Shown here in pieces: positions 9,886 through 20,659 of a DNA stretch of 23,264 nt. The notes under the pieces are model-generated. The model was given only the letters and a program-made list of their open reading frames with translations, had not been told where the DNA came from and made no database searches. The position numbers and the translations under genes were made by a program. The DNA is from Conidiobolus incongruus B7586. Its lineage: Eukaryota; Entomophthoromycota; Entomophthoromycetes; Entomophthorales; Conidiobolaceae. The stretch is from contig JNEM01016240.1 in the NCBI GenBank assembly GCA_000697335.1, positions 1 through 23,264 of the forward strand, given 5' to 3'. How positions within the stretch are numbered: the first letter of the stretch is position 1; each line of letters starts with the position of its first letter.

Positions 9886-11716
9886 ATATTAATTTAACAT
9901 TATTTATAAGATTTTCAAAAATTTAATCCTAACTTCGTTGCGAGTTTCTATTTACAAAAACTATAATGATGAAAATAAATGTTAATATTATTGACCGAAA
10001 GATAATATATATTTTTTCAAACTTTTTCTAACTACTAGATATTGATAAATTACTTATATTCTTTTCTTCTTGAGCTCTAATAATGAAATAATATTCCTGT
10101 TTATAATTGATAGTATATTATTTTTAAATGAAATTCACCCTTGATTATATAATTTTTGAATTTAATCAAATCTAGTTTTTAATTAGACTATTGTTGATCA
10201 AATGTCTAAGTTGCACAATATTACTATAATAATTTGAATTAATATTGAGAATAGCTAGAATGTATTGATATTAATTAAATTTGAATCAATATATTATTAA
10301 ATATTTAATATATTGAACTACTGATTAAGGTCATTCAACTCAAAGAATTATTTATTAAAATCAATTTAAATCAAGTTTTCTAATGTAAAAGGCTGATTTA
10401 ACATGGTACCCCATTCGTAGGATATCAATTATGACTTATGAATATTCAATCAAAGATCAATGGTATAAACGTATCATTTCGTCAAAAAAAGCTTATTCAA
10501 AAATGTGCAAATTCTTGAAATTTGAATATAATTTTGGATTATATATTTTAATGTACCAAATATAAACAATTTATAGCTTTTTTATAAATAACTAATAAAA
10601 AATAGAAGCAATTATTTTGACATTTAAATCATCTAAATATCTTTTAATCCTTAGTTATTTATCATACAATATAAAATAATGAATCATATTTACTTTACAT
10701 CCAATAAATATTCACTATAAGCCCTATATTTTACAATATCATAAATTGATTTGGTATAATTTAAATTTATTTGCAAAGTTAACAAACAAGTTTTCATAAA
10801 AACTTGATTGAACTAAAATAATTGTCATTTTGATTGAATTTTCCAAATTTGGATGAAATCTGGTTTTAATCAATTTAACTATGAAAATTAATAATTTCTA
10901 AATGATTCTTGAAATATTAATATAGCATACATAATATTTTTAAAGTAAAGCTTCCGTTAAAATAGAATCAATAGAAAATATTGGTTTTATATGAATTATC
11001 CAATAGTTTTAAGTATTCATTTTATTCTTGACAATTAAAATAGAATTTTTGGATAAAAATTTATAAACTGATGGAATAGATTAAACAATATATTTTATAA
11101 TTAACGATATACCACATATAATTCGAAGATTATTATAATAAATATAATATGTGATAATTTTTCCAATGGTTTCTTTACCACAAACTTATATGATGATATT
11201 CTAAATAGTGATTGATAAACATATAACAGTTATGACAAATATACATGGTAACATTTTTTCATTCTATATTAATTATTAGATTATTGAATCAATATTGTAG
11301 AATCACCTGAAAAGTTTATTATGATATAAATTATGAAAATAGTTAATATTCAATTTTATAATAGAAAAAATTGATCTAAATATTGCTTTACTCAACAATT
11401 AGATAATGATTTAAAAATTATAACTATCATGAATATTTAAAAACTATTTTTAAGCTTACAATATGATAATAGATTCGAATATCAAATATAATTATTCAAG
11501 AAACAAATTATTTAATTAAATCATTATAAATACACCATGATAAATTAATATTAAATATTTCTAATATATTCAAGAAAATTTTTATATAGAATAGATTACT
11601 TGATTAATAAAGATTTTGATTAATTGATTAATCATAGCAAAATAAAATAAATATTAACATATTTAGTAAAATTAATTTATAATTATAAATAGTGAAAGTT
11701 TAACAATTAAACAGAG
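9886..11716. other. AT-rich intergenic desert
   Basis: About 1.8 kb of very AT-rich sequence holds no long open reading frame, no tRNA and no recognisable repeat family on either strand. It ends at the TATA-like element of the protease gene. Confidence 0.6.
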
Positions 11717-11724
11717 TATAAATA
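11717..11724 (+). promoter_or_regulatory. TATA box candidate of the protease gene
   Basis: TATAAATA lies 56 bp before the protease ATG. It stands in an AT-rich region, so chance occurrence is possible, but its position would give a short leader and argues for transcription starting just upstream of the visible ATG. Confidence 0.35.
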
Positions 11725-11779
11725 TTAGAAATAATTTGAAAATAAAGTTATTATACAAAAAAGAAACATTTTTTTAATA

Positions 11780-12520
11780 ATGAATGAAATAAACCCAATT
11801 GCCAAAATTGTAAATGGTGTTGAAGTTAATCCACCTTTTAAATACAATACAATGGTGTCCCTTCAAGTGAATGGATCTCATGCGTGTGGAGGATCATTGT
11901 ATAAGGATGATACTGTGATCACAGCTGCCCACTGTACCATTTTCGATATTAATGACTGGACTGTCAAGATTCATCGACATGACTTGCGCAAGACTGATGT
12001 TGAAGAGGGAGGACAAACATATAGAGTCAAATCTAGGATTAGCCACCCTAAATGGTCTAAACTTGTTGCAGGATATGATGTTGCAGTCTGGAAGTTAGAG
12101 GGTATCAAAAGCTCCAAAAGAACAAATCTCCAGCTAGATCAGGGATATTTCGGCTATCCTAATGGAAGATTATTAAAATTGATTGGCTGGGGGCTCACTC
12201 ATGAAACTGCTAATAACACTTCACCAACTTTACAAGAGATCGATTTACCAATTTATGATCCTGAACGTTGCAAAAAAAATTATAACGGTACCAAGTATGT
12301 TGTAGATGGTAAATTCCAGATTTGCGCAGGTTATGAAGAAGGAGGTCGTGACTCTTGTGATGGAGACTCGGGTGGTCCTTTACTTAAGCTATTGGGAAAT
12401 GAGAGAAACCCAGTTTTAGTTGGCATTACTAGTTTTGGTCAAGGATGTGCTCGCCCACATTATCCTGGAGTTTATACTCGTGTGTCCAGTGTTTTAGACT
12501 GGATTTTGGAACATGTCTAA
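11780..12520 (+). CDS. Trypsin-like serine protease (S1 family), 246 aa
   Basis: This encodes a chymotrypsin-fold S1A endopeptidase. The catalytic triad is present: His51 in TAAHC, Asp100 in YDVAVWKL and Ser197 in GDSGGP. Asp191 (DSCDGDSGGP) occupies the S1-pocket position that gives cleavage after Lys or Arg. Six cysteines fit the three conserved disulfides (36-52, 164-182, 193-223). The mature N-terminus would be IVNG at residue 10, after Lys9, so the protein looks like a zymogen activated by trypsin-type cleavage. Oddly, only nine residues precede it and they are not a signal peptide, although the family is normally secreted. An in-frame stop at 11732 and no upstream ATG limit extension. 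An unseen 5' exon joined at the AG at 11762-11763 would add IFLIM just before the ATG and could supply a signal. Single exon as drawn, in an AT desert beside a transposon cluster. Confidence 0.93.
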   Translation: MNEINPIAKIVNGVEVNPPFKYNTMVSLQVNGSHACGGSLYKDDTVITAAHCTIFDINDWTVKIHRHDLRKTDVEEGGQTYRVKSRISHPKWSKLVAGYDVAVWKLEGIKSSKRTNLQLDQGYFGYPNGRLLKLIGWGLTHETANNTSPTLQEIDLPIYDPERCKKNYNGTKYVVDGKFQICAGYEEGGRDSCDGDSGGPLLKLLGNERNPVLVGITSFGQGCARPHYPGVYTRVSSVLDWILEHV

Positions 12521-13444
12521 TGCTTGGTTAAAACATTATATTTAATCATTACTTACAAATTAGTTTAATATTATTATTGTCACTTCATTATTAATTTGTG
12601 ATAAATTAAAAGTAATGGTATTAAAATCTTTTATTATTAAAATAATATATTAAAGATAAGTTTTAAATATTTAATTTAAGAGTGAAAATAGTTCAAAATT
12701 GAATATAATCATTTTTATATTTGACTTTATTTAAAATATTCAGTTTTTCATTTATAGATATTAATAAAATTTCAAAATAACGAATTTAATAACCAAAATA
12801 ATTATTAATATTTTTTTTCTAAAAAATATATATTCTTCATTTTTATAATTAAGTCGAATTGAGCATAGATTCATTCAAATATATACATATATCATATTTT
12901 AATATTCACAATTCTGTCTCTAATAATCCCAAGATCAATTATACAAATTTCAAATAAAAATAATAAATTAAAATTATTTATAAATTGTACAATTAATATA
13001 TGTTTTAAATACATGAAGGAAATTATATATTTTATTAGTCACTTACTATAATTACAAATCAATTATTTAAGAGATATTAATAAACAATTTAAATCAAAAG
13101 CGTAATCAGTCTTATAATTTGTTTTAGTTGGATGAAATATAATTCAAAAATCTATCAATATTTTAAGTTTATTGATTGAAAAATAAAAGAATATCAATTA
13201 TATCATTTCAAAGATAGTTTAAGATTTTTATCATATTTTAGTCATATTAAATACTTGTTAAACAAATTATAATTGTTATAGACATAGGTTTAAATTGATA
13301 ATAATATAATATTAATAGTTTTGGAATTAAGTACCATCTATTAATGTATTATATAGGGCGCTCTATTGAAGTAAATGAAGAAATAAATATAATGTGAAAA
13401 GACTAAATAATGGATTTAAAGGAATGAGTTAAAATAAAAGTAAA
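12521..13444. other. AT-rich intergenic region
   Basis: This region follows the protease stop and runs to the tRNA-Lys terminator. There is no open reading frame of note and no recognised repeat. It presumably contains the protease 3' UTR, but no clear polyadenylation signal stands out. Confidence 0.5.
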
Positions 13445-13454
13445 TTACTAAAAA
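13445..13454 (-). terminator. Pol III terminator of tRNA-Lys
   Basis: On the minus strand a run of five T (13454-13450) follows the tRNA 3' end by about a dozen bases, a normal Pol III stop. Confidence 0.7.
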
Positions 13455-13465
13455 TGGATAAATAT

Positions 13466-13538
13466 CACCCAACGTGGGGGTCGAACCCACAACCTTGAGA
13501 TTAAGAGTCTCACGCTCTACCGATTGAGCTAGCCGGGC
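13466..13538 (-). tRNA. tRNA-Lys(CTT)
   Basis: The 73-nt sequence read on the minus strand folds as a standard cloverleaf. The acceptor GCCCGGC pairs with GTTGGGT using G-U pairs, the D stem is GCTC/GAGC, the anticodon stem TGAGA/TCTCA encloses CTCTTAA with anticodon CTT, and the T stem GTGGG/CCCAC encloses TTCGACC. The discriminator base is G. There is no intron. Confidence 0.95.
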
Positions 13539-13540
13539 AT

Positions 13541-13865
13541 GCTCAATATGTCACAGTTCTCAGTGGCATCATCACTGAATTCATGATCTACTGGGAGTTG
13601 TTGCCAATCCAAAACCTGCACAACTAGAATTGTACTGTATATTGGTAGGTAAATTACTAATAAACAGAAATATATTAAGGAAAAGTATAAGGCTTATTGT
13701 AAATATTTCACACAATATCAAGCCAAAACTTAGTTACTGTACCAAATATGGTAATGATACAATAATACTTGCATTGAGATAGAGTCATATACATGTGGTA
13801 TGATTCTATTAGTAGAATGTTATGAGACTTAGGACAAATGGAGTCAGATCTGGCACAAAATATCT
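13541..13865. other. Unidentified less AT-rich island beside tRNA-Lys
   Basis: About 325 bp with noticeably more G+C than the flanks begins right at the 5' side of the tRNA-Lys gene. On the minus strand, 13616-13530 reads open for 28 codons (starting VLDWQQLPVDHEF) after a CAG, and ends at a stop inside the tRNA. Further pieces on that strand are broken. This could be a decayed gene or transposon end. I cannot name the family. Confidence 0.3.
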
Positions 13866-15340
13866 ATTAATTATTATTTGATAATTAATAATTAAATATA
13901 TGGGTTTTTAATCCTTTTTTAATTTACATATCATCTTCAATTTTTTAAGAATATTATTTATTCTGAAATAAATGCTCATATTTTCCATTTTCTTATCCCA
14001 ACTTTGATATTTATATTTTATATCTTACCATCACTGTTTTATATTTAATATTATATTAAGTTTATTTCACCTAGTTTCTTCATTCAAATTAATTCATAAT
14101 ATTATTCATTTTATATTCTCTATCAAAATTAATTAAATTTTAATATTATTTTAATACAATTTAATTTTATACATTAATCGCTCAAAAATATTATTCACTA
14201 CAAATTAACCAGTTAAAAATAGAAAGAATATTATATTTCATCAATGGTTCAATTAATACATATTTTTTCATAAAAATATTTATTATAATCTCGAGATAAA
14301 CAAAAATTTTCAATAAATTGTTAATAATACTTTATAATTCGGAAATAATTAAATATAAATCATTACAATGATTCTGAGGATCAAATAAAAATTGGTACCA
14401 AATTTAAAATAGTAATCAAATTCCAAATTACTCCAAGTTCATTAATTGCATTTGGAATAATTTTAAAATTTAATAATTATATATTTATTGATTATCAATA
14501 TATTCAAGCATTGGATATTATCATTGAAATTTTCAAACAATAATATTTATATGATAATTTTAAATAATTTTCTAAAGATTAGCTTTTGATTCATCTATTC
14601 ATTTTTATAGTTTATTTTTTTAAAATCATATGGTCTATTAATTCAAAAGCAAAATAATAATAGTTAAATACTATTTACTTAATTATTATCATATATAAAT
14701 AATTTAAATTTAATAACATACATTACGAGTGAAATAAAACTTTAATATTCTGTATTATCAAGTTTCAAGTTAGATGAATTTAAGATAGAATAATTTAATA
14801 GTAGCAAAGTAATTTACTTTAAATGTAAATATTTTCAATTTTTTTGATTAATATATTATTCTAAAATGATCCAATAAAATATAATCAAAAAACATTATAA
14901 CAAATTAATAATTTTAAATACAAATTTGATTCCAAAGTTCGCATTAAATTCAAATTTTGAATAGTACAAAATCATCTTGTCAAAAAGTATCTTAAAAACC
15001 CATAATTCATTTTTTTTGTAATTTGTTATAAATACTAGTGTAAAAAAAATTCTTTAAAAATTATTCAAAATCTATTCCAATAATATTTCAAATAACGATT
15101 ATTAATTATATTGTTAATAATTTTCATTAAAATATAGATTTTTGTAGTTAGTTTCATAAATTTTTTATAATTCTAATAGAATTTCAGTTTATTATTCAAT
15201 TCATCAAAAAAATTGATATTTATTTTATTAATAGAACTAAACACTTGTTAATAGGTAAAATATTTATAAAAATTATTAATAAAAAGAGATTTGAAACTAA
15301 TAATTTTTAATAAATAAATTAGTTTATACATATTAAAAAT
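13866..15340. other. AT-rich intergenic region upstream of RRP12
   Basis: Nearly 1.5 kb of very AT-rich sequence without open reading frames, RNA genes or recognisable repeats. The RRP12 promoter should be in its right end, but no distinctive element can be separated from the general A/T richness. Confidence 0.5.
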
Positions 15341-18300
15341 ATGGAATTCGATTTAGCTAGAATTCGTAGTCAAAAAAATTCCAAATTGGATAACCAAAAA
15401 CAAGTAAATATTTTTTTTAAAAAAATATTTAATTTAATAAATTAACTTTATTTTTAATTAGATAGCTTTGACCCTCGAAGCTGTTGAAGAAGTAATTATA
15501 ATTTCATTTATTAATATCAAAAATATTAACTTAATTATAGACTTTAAAAGCCCAATCTCAAAATAGTGAAGAAGCTTTAAGCCCAGCTTCCTACTTTGCA
15601 GTTCTGGTAATTCAAAAAATTTTTAAAATAATCTCAATGACGAAGTATTAACGTAATGATAGATGTTATTATTAGAGCAGGAAGATAGTCCAAGTGCCAC
15701 AAGAACAGCTGTTTTATATTTATTAGCTATCATATTCCCAAGGTATATATCAGATCACAAATAGAATTAATTCAAGTATTAACTCAACATACTACTAGTT
15801 TGAGTGAAAATCTTATTAAATTAAAATATACCGATATTTTAATCAACCTTGTAAAAATTTTGGAAGAAGTTAAAGATACTAGTGCTCCAGATGTCAAATC
15901 TGTAATTCATTTTAAATCATTCTCCACTTTATATGATTAATTATAAATTTAGATTTTAACATGTTTAGAATACACTTTGAAATTTTCAGAACCTCAATAT
16001 TGGAATCAAGCTAGTGTTAAATCTACTTTTAATTTAATTCATCAGTTGTCTATTGATCCCAGACCTAAGGTTAAGAAACACGCTCAGGAAGTTATTGAGA
16101 ATATTTTGTTAAATAATACCGAGACTAAGGCTCATTTGGTCACTCAAGACTTTGTGAACCAGCAATTAAATAAGTATAAGAAGGTCAGCAATGTGAAGCA
16201 ACATACTAGTTCTATTATGAGTTTATTGGGATTGATTGATTGCACCGTGGGGTATTGGGATCAGAAACAATTGATCAGCCTTGGCGAAATTTTGGTACAA
16301 TTGCCCAAACTTAGTGTGAATTTTATTACTGATAAAACTTACTATATTCTCGATAAAATTTTCCAGACTTTGACAGCTGACGGCAACGATTTGTTGCCCA
16401 AGCTCATGGAACGTCTGGTCAATGCTAAGCCCAATTCTAACGATGTCACTAATATGGCTGGTTGGTTAGTTGCTATTCAGAATGGTTTTATAAAGCTTTT
16501 GGAATCTCATCCTAATGCCTTTTACACTCTTTTCTATCAATGTTATGATCAATTCTTCAAAACTGAATTACAAGGCGATTATGATGCTACCAACTTGAAA
16601 ATTGGCAAGTGTTTGAGTGAAGTGATTGATCACTTCGATACTTCATTACCAGGAGCTGAGCCCAAAGATTTTCAACAGACTCAGAATTTGGAAGCTATGT
16701 TCAAATGGTGCATTGATGGACTTGACTACAAATTCCGCTTTTCATTTCCCTCTGTCCTCATGATTGCCACTTCTCTCACCTATCAATTTGGTTACGACCA
16801 TCCCGAGTGGTTGATTCCTCTCATTCAGCTTTTAGATCAGGTTAGACCCATGTTTCAACACAAGCCAGAACTCGATCTTTGCTTAGGTGCCTGTGTTTCC
16901 ATTTTGGGAGCTCCCAGATTCTTATCAGTTCTTCCTCTCAATTTAGACAATGCTTCCAACTCCCAAATTGGTCGCGCTTGGCTCTTACCCTTAATGAAGG
17001 AACATGTCCAAAACACCGAATTGAGCTACTTTATCAACGATATCTTAAATGGCTTAATGATCAAATTACAACAAAAGAAGGAACAGTTCGAGCAACAGGA
17101 AAGAGAACTTGAAGTCAAGATTTATCAAACTTTAATCGATCAATTGTGGGCTTTGTTCCCTGGCTTCTGTTCTTATCCCACTGATTTGTCATCTGCCTTC
17201 AGTAATCAGTTCGCCGAACAAGTTGCCCAATTGATTTACTCTAATCCCGAATTGAGACCTTTCTTATTCGTCGGTTTGAGTTGTCTTATTGATACCAATC
17301 AAGAATTTGTTGATCCTAGCCTTACCCAAAAAGAACTTAAAGAAAAGATCAACGAGTATCACATCGACGTTAACGAAGCCAAGGCCAATTTACAACACTT
17401 GGCTAAGATGTCCACCAACTTCTTGATGGTTTTGTTCAATGTATTTACCACTGTATTGCCTCAACATCGTGCTCCCTTACTTAAAGTCCTCCACTCCTTC
17501 CTCAGTATTACATCCTCTGAGGATGTCAATGCAGCCTTCGACAAGGTCATTCAAATGTTGGAACAAGAAGCTCAAAACCCACAGCCTGCTCAACCCAACC
17601 AATCTGGTCCTACCATGTCCATGATGATGATGGACTTGTCCAGTCTCATGGTGCCCTACCTTTCCGAACACAATGCCTCCTCCCTTCTCCAAGCCTGCAA
17701 ATACTTCGTTCAATCCCCCAACGATATTGGCTTGCACAAGAAGGCTTATAAACTGTTGATAAAGTTGGCCACCTCCGAAAAGACTCAACCTATCATCTTG
17801 CCCCAATTGGGTGAATTTGACACTATTTTACTTCAGACATCGACATCTACACCCCAATCCGCTAAGAGATCCCGCTTGGAGTTTTTGGGCTTATTCCTCA
17901 GTCATTTGGATTCCGAACGCCTCCACTTGATTCCCGCACTCCTTCCCGAAGTCATCTTATCCACTAAGGAAACTAATGACAAGGCTCGTATTGCCGCATT
18001 CAATCTCCTTGTCAAGATGGCTTACCGCATGAAAGAAGGTGGTATCATTAATCTCAGTAAATTATCAGACGAACCAACCCAAAGCGAACTCCAAACCAGC
18101 GAAGCTAACCTTGCCGAATTCGTGAAGATGACTCTTGCAGGTTTGACCGGTTCTACGCCTCATATGCTCAGCGCCACCATCAGCTGTTTATCCAGACTCT
18201 TCTTCGAATTCATGTCTGAACTCCCCATCGAGTTAGTCCAGGACGTGTTCGAAGCTATTACTATGTTTGAAGACACTACTAATCGCGAAATCATCAAACC

Positions 18301-19436
18301 TACTATCGGTCTCCTCAAAATCTTGTGCATTTCCTTCGATAAGGACAATCTCGAAAGCTATTTAGGTCAAATTGTGAACCTCCTACTCACCTGGAGTCAC
18401 AATCACAAATCTCAGTTCCGTGTTAGAGTGAGACATATCATTGAGAGATTGGTGAGAAAATTTGGATTTGAGAAGTTAGAGTCCATCTTCCCCGAGGAGC
18501 ATAAGAAATTGTTAAACAATATCAAGAAGCGTAAAATGAGAGCTAAACGTAAGTCCGCTCACCACAACGACGAAGAAGCTGAAGATGGCGAACCTACGGC
18601 TCAACAGCTTAGAAACAGCATGTCTAACGCTTACGAACAAGCTCTCTATGGCTCTGATTCCGAAGACCTCCGAAGCTGAGGAACCCGTCGCCGGCACTAA
18701 ACGTAAGATTTCAGAACCTACTACCACTAAAGGACCTAGAGCCAACTTCCTCAAAGCCGATCACGACGATGACGATGTTGTTGACTTCTTGGACCGCAGT
18801 GCCATTTCTAAGATTTCAAGCTTCAAACCCAAATCGAGACAAGCTCGCATCGATGCCAAGAAGGTTAACAATCCCTTCGCCACCGACGCTCAAGGTCGTC
18901 TCGTGATCGAGGATGAAGAAGCTCCCCCCGCCACCCACAAACGTAAAGCTGATCCCGACGCGACGGACGTCGATGATGAAGCTGACGGAGAGGACTACTA
19001 CAAAGAGCACTTGGAATCCAAGGAAGGGTTCGACCGTATCAACAACCGTATTAAATCCCGTAAATCCAAACCTGGACAAACGGACGATTTCGCAGATGAT
19101 GACGCTGACGCCGACGATAACAAATCTAGTAAATTCAGAAAGAGTCAGACTAAAGGCGGTAGCACTGTCAAGATTGGTCAGGAATATAAAGCTAAGGTAA
19201 ATCATTTCACAATATTGATAATTCTAAGATATTAATAGTTGGTATAGAAAGCTAAAGGTGATGTTAAGAAGAAAGGTCAATTGGATCCTTACGCTTATAT
19301 TCCTTTAACGCCTAAGATGTTGCCTGGAGCTAAGTAAGTCTTTCCATAACTTTATATGTTTTCATTTATTAATCATAATTTTAGGGGCAAACCTCAACAA
19401 AAACTTAATATTGTGGGAAAAGGTAAAAAGAAATAG
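15341..19436 (+). CDS. RRP12: RRP12-like ribosome biogenesis HEAT-repeat protein
   Basis: Rrp12 is a nucleolar/nuclear HEAT-repeat protein needed for 40S pre-rRNA processing and ribosomal subunit export. Exons: 15341-15403, 15462-15491, 15541-15606, 15663-15901, 15953-19196, 19248-19333, 19385-19436; introns are 49-58 nt, GT...AG. The total is 3780 nt, about 1259 aa, near yeast (1228). The N-terminus LARIRSQKNSKLDNQKQIA matches the family start; PRPKVKKHA follows the first exons. The NUC173 region lies about residues 380-580 (GRAWLLPLMKEHV, ALFPGFCSYP). The C-terminus has YEQALYGSDSED, an acidic/basic low-complexity stretch, and ends with DPYAYIPLTP and a lysine-rich tail. Two frame discontinuities stand out: one base appears missing near 15735-15755 (between IIFP and RSQIELI) and one extra near 18665-18680 (after GSDSED, where the first frame hits TGA at 18677). 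Conserved protein continues on both sides of each, so indel errors or true frameshifts are both possible. AATAAA follows at 19455. Confidence 0.93.
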
Positions 19437-19804
19437 ATAGATAAATGGTACTCTAATAAATAGACATTGTTATTTTTATATTATAATTTACAAGTTGTAT
19501 TTTTTGGATGTTTTGATATGTTGTGATTAAGTTTTTAAAACTTTCGAAAAAGAAATTTCAATCAAATAAATTAATATTGATTTAAATTTTAAAAATTGTA
19601 GCATAATAAATTTAACGGAGAGTATAAATTATTAATCATTATTACTTTAATAAAATTAAATAATTTAGAGTATTTATATGAATAAATGATATTACAATTT
19701 TTGATAATATATTTCAATTTAAAAATGATTATGAAAAATAAAAGATAGGAGAAAAATTTAGGAAATTATTGTTATTATTACTGATTTAGCTAAGTTTAAA
19801 ATAA
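19437..19804. other. Intergenic region, RRP12 3' UTR to tRNA-Val
   Basis: AT-rich. AATAAA at 19455-19460, about 20 bp after the RRP12 stop, is a likely polyadenylation signal. Nothing else was recognised. Confidence 0.5.
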
Positions 19805-19878
19805 GATCTCGTGGTGTAGTTGGTTATCACGTCTGTCTAACACACAGACGGTCCTCAGTTCGAATCTGAGCGAGATCA
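19805..19878 (+). tRNA. tRNA-Val(AAC)
   Basis: A 74-nt cloverleaf has perfect acceptor pairing (GATCTCG with CGAGATC), anticodon stem TCTGT/ACAGA around CTAACAC with anticodon AAC, T stem CTCAG/CTGAG around TTCGAAT, and discriminator A. No intron. It stands alone between two protein genes. Confidence 0.95.
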
Positions 19879-19898
19879 TTTATTTTGATCAATAACAA

Positions 19899-19904
19899 TT
19901 TTTT
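19899..19904 (+). terminator. Pol III terminator of tRNA-Val
   Basis: A run of six T lies about 20 bp after the tRNA 3' end, with a TTTT at 19883-19886 before it. Both are standard Pol III stops. Confidence 0.65.
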
Positions 19905-20659
19905 ATAATTTTGTAATAGTTCCTGTTTTTGGAAATAAAATATATTAATTTATACTTTTATACCATAATATTAATTTCTTTTTATATTATACACAATAAT
20001 AATAATTTTTAAATATCATTTCGAATTAAAAATAGAATTATAATTACAATTTACAAAGTTCGTGCTAAGTTGAGAATCCTTCATACTACCTTAGATAACT
20101 AATCATTCAATACGATAGGATGAAACAGTCAATAAATTATGGTATTATCTCTTTAATAGACTAAATAGTTGACTCTCTTGATCATATAACACTAATATAT
20201 ATAATTAGAATCTAAAAATTGAAATTTATAAATGGAATAATTAATGAAAATTATTTATGCATTATAAGTAATGATTTTATAATTGAATGATTTTTTATAA
20301 TATTAAATTATATTATCGAATGAAGAGAATTCAACTACATAATTGAAAAACAAATAATTTAACAAACAACAGCGATAAATTATAAAAAACACTTATTTAA
20401 CTAAAAAAATTATCAAATATCTCTAGTAGCAATTGAGTTTTATTAATTATTAAAAGAACTTATTTATATGATATATATATTATCCAGTATTTAATTTAAA
20501 CTATCAGGTTTGATTATTTATTTAATTATAATCCCAAAATTAATTTACAACTGAATTAAATTGAATTTAATGATTACAATTAGTGTTTCCTATCTCAATC
20601 CAATTTACCATTTAAACTTTTCAATTATCATTATTATTAATTTAAAAATAATCAGATAA
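19905..20659. other. AT-rich intergenic region upstream of the ANTH gene
   Basis: About 750 bp of AT-rich sequence. No open reading frame, RNA gene or repeat was recognised. It should include the promoter of the following gene. Confidence 0.5.

Noticed and set aside
13541-13620. C/D box snoRNA beside tRNA-Lys
   Set aside because: GTGATGA and CTGA occur on the minus strand but only a few bases apart, with no second box pair at proper spacing and no terminal stem.
15711-15742. A 32-nt GT...AG intron to mend the RRP12 frame
   Set aside because: It would remove VLYLLAIIFP, which matches the conserved family N-terminus, and is much shorter than the other introns (47-58 nt).
17477-17806. Antisense open frames within RRP12 (also 18160-18348, 18512-18754, 18816-19205) and within the ANTH gene
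   Set aside because: They are shadows of strongly conserved coding sequence on the plus strand and have no family resemblance of their own.
18549-18554. Strong-looking donor GTAAGT in the RRP12 C-terminal region
   Set aside because: The reading continues through it into the conserved YEQALYGSDSED segment, so use as a splice donor would delete conserved protein.
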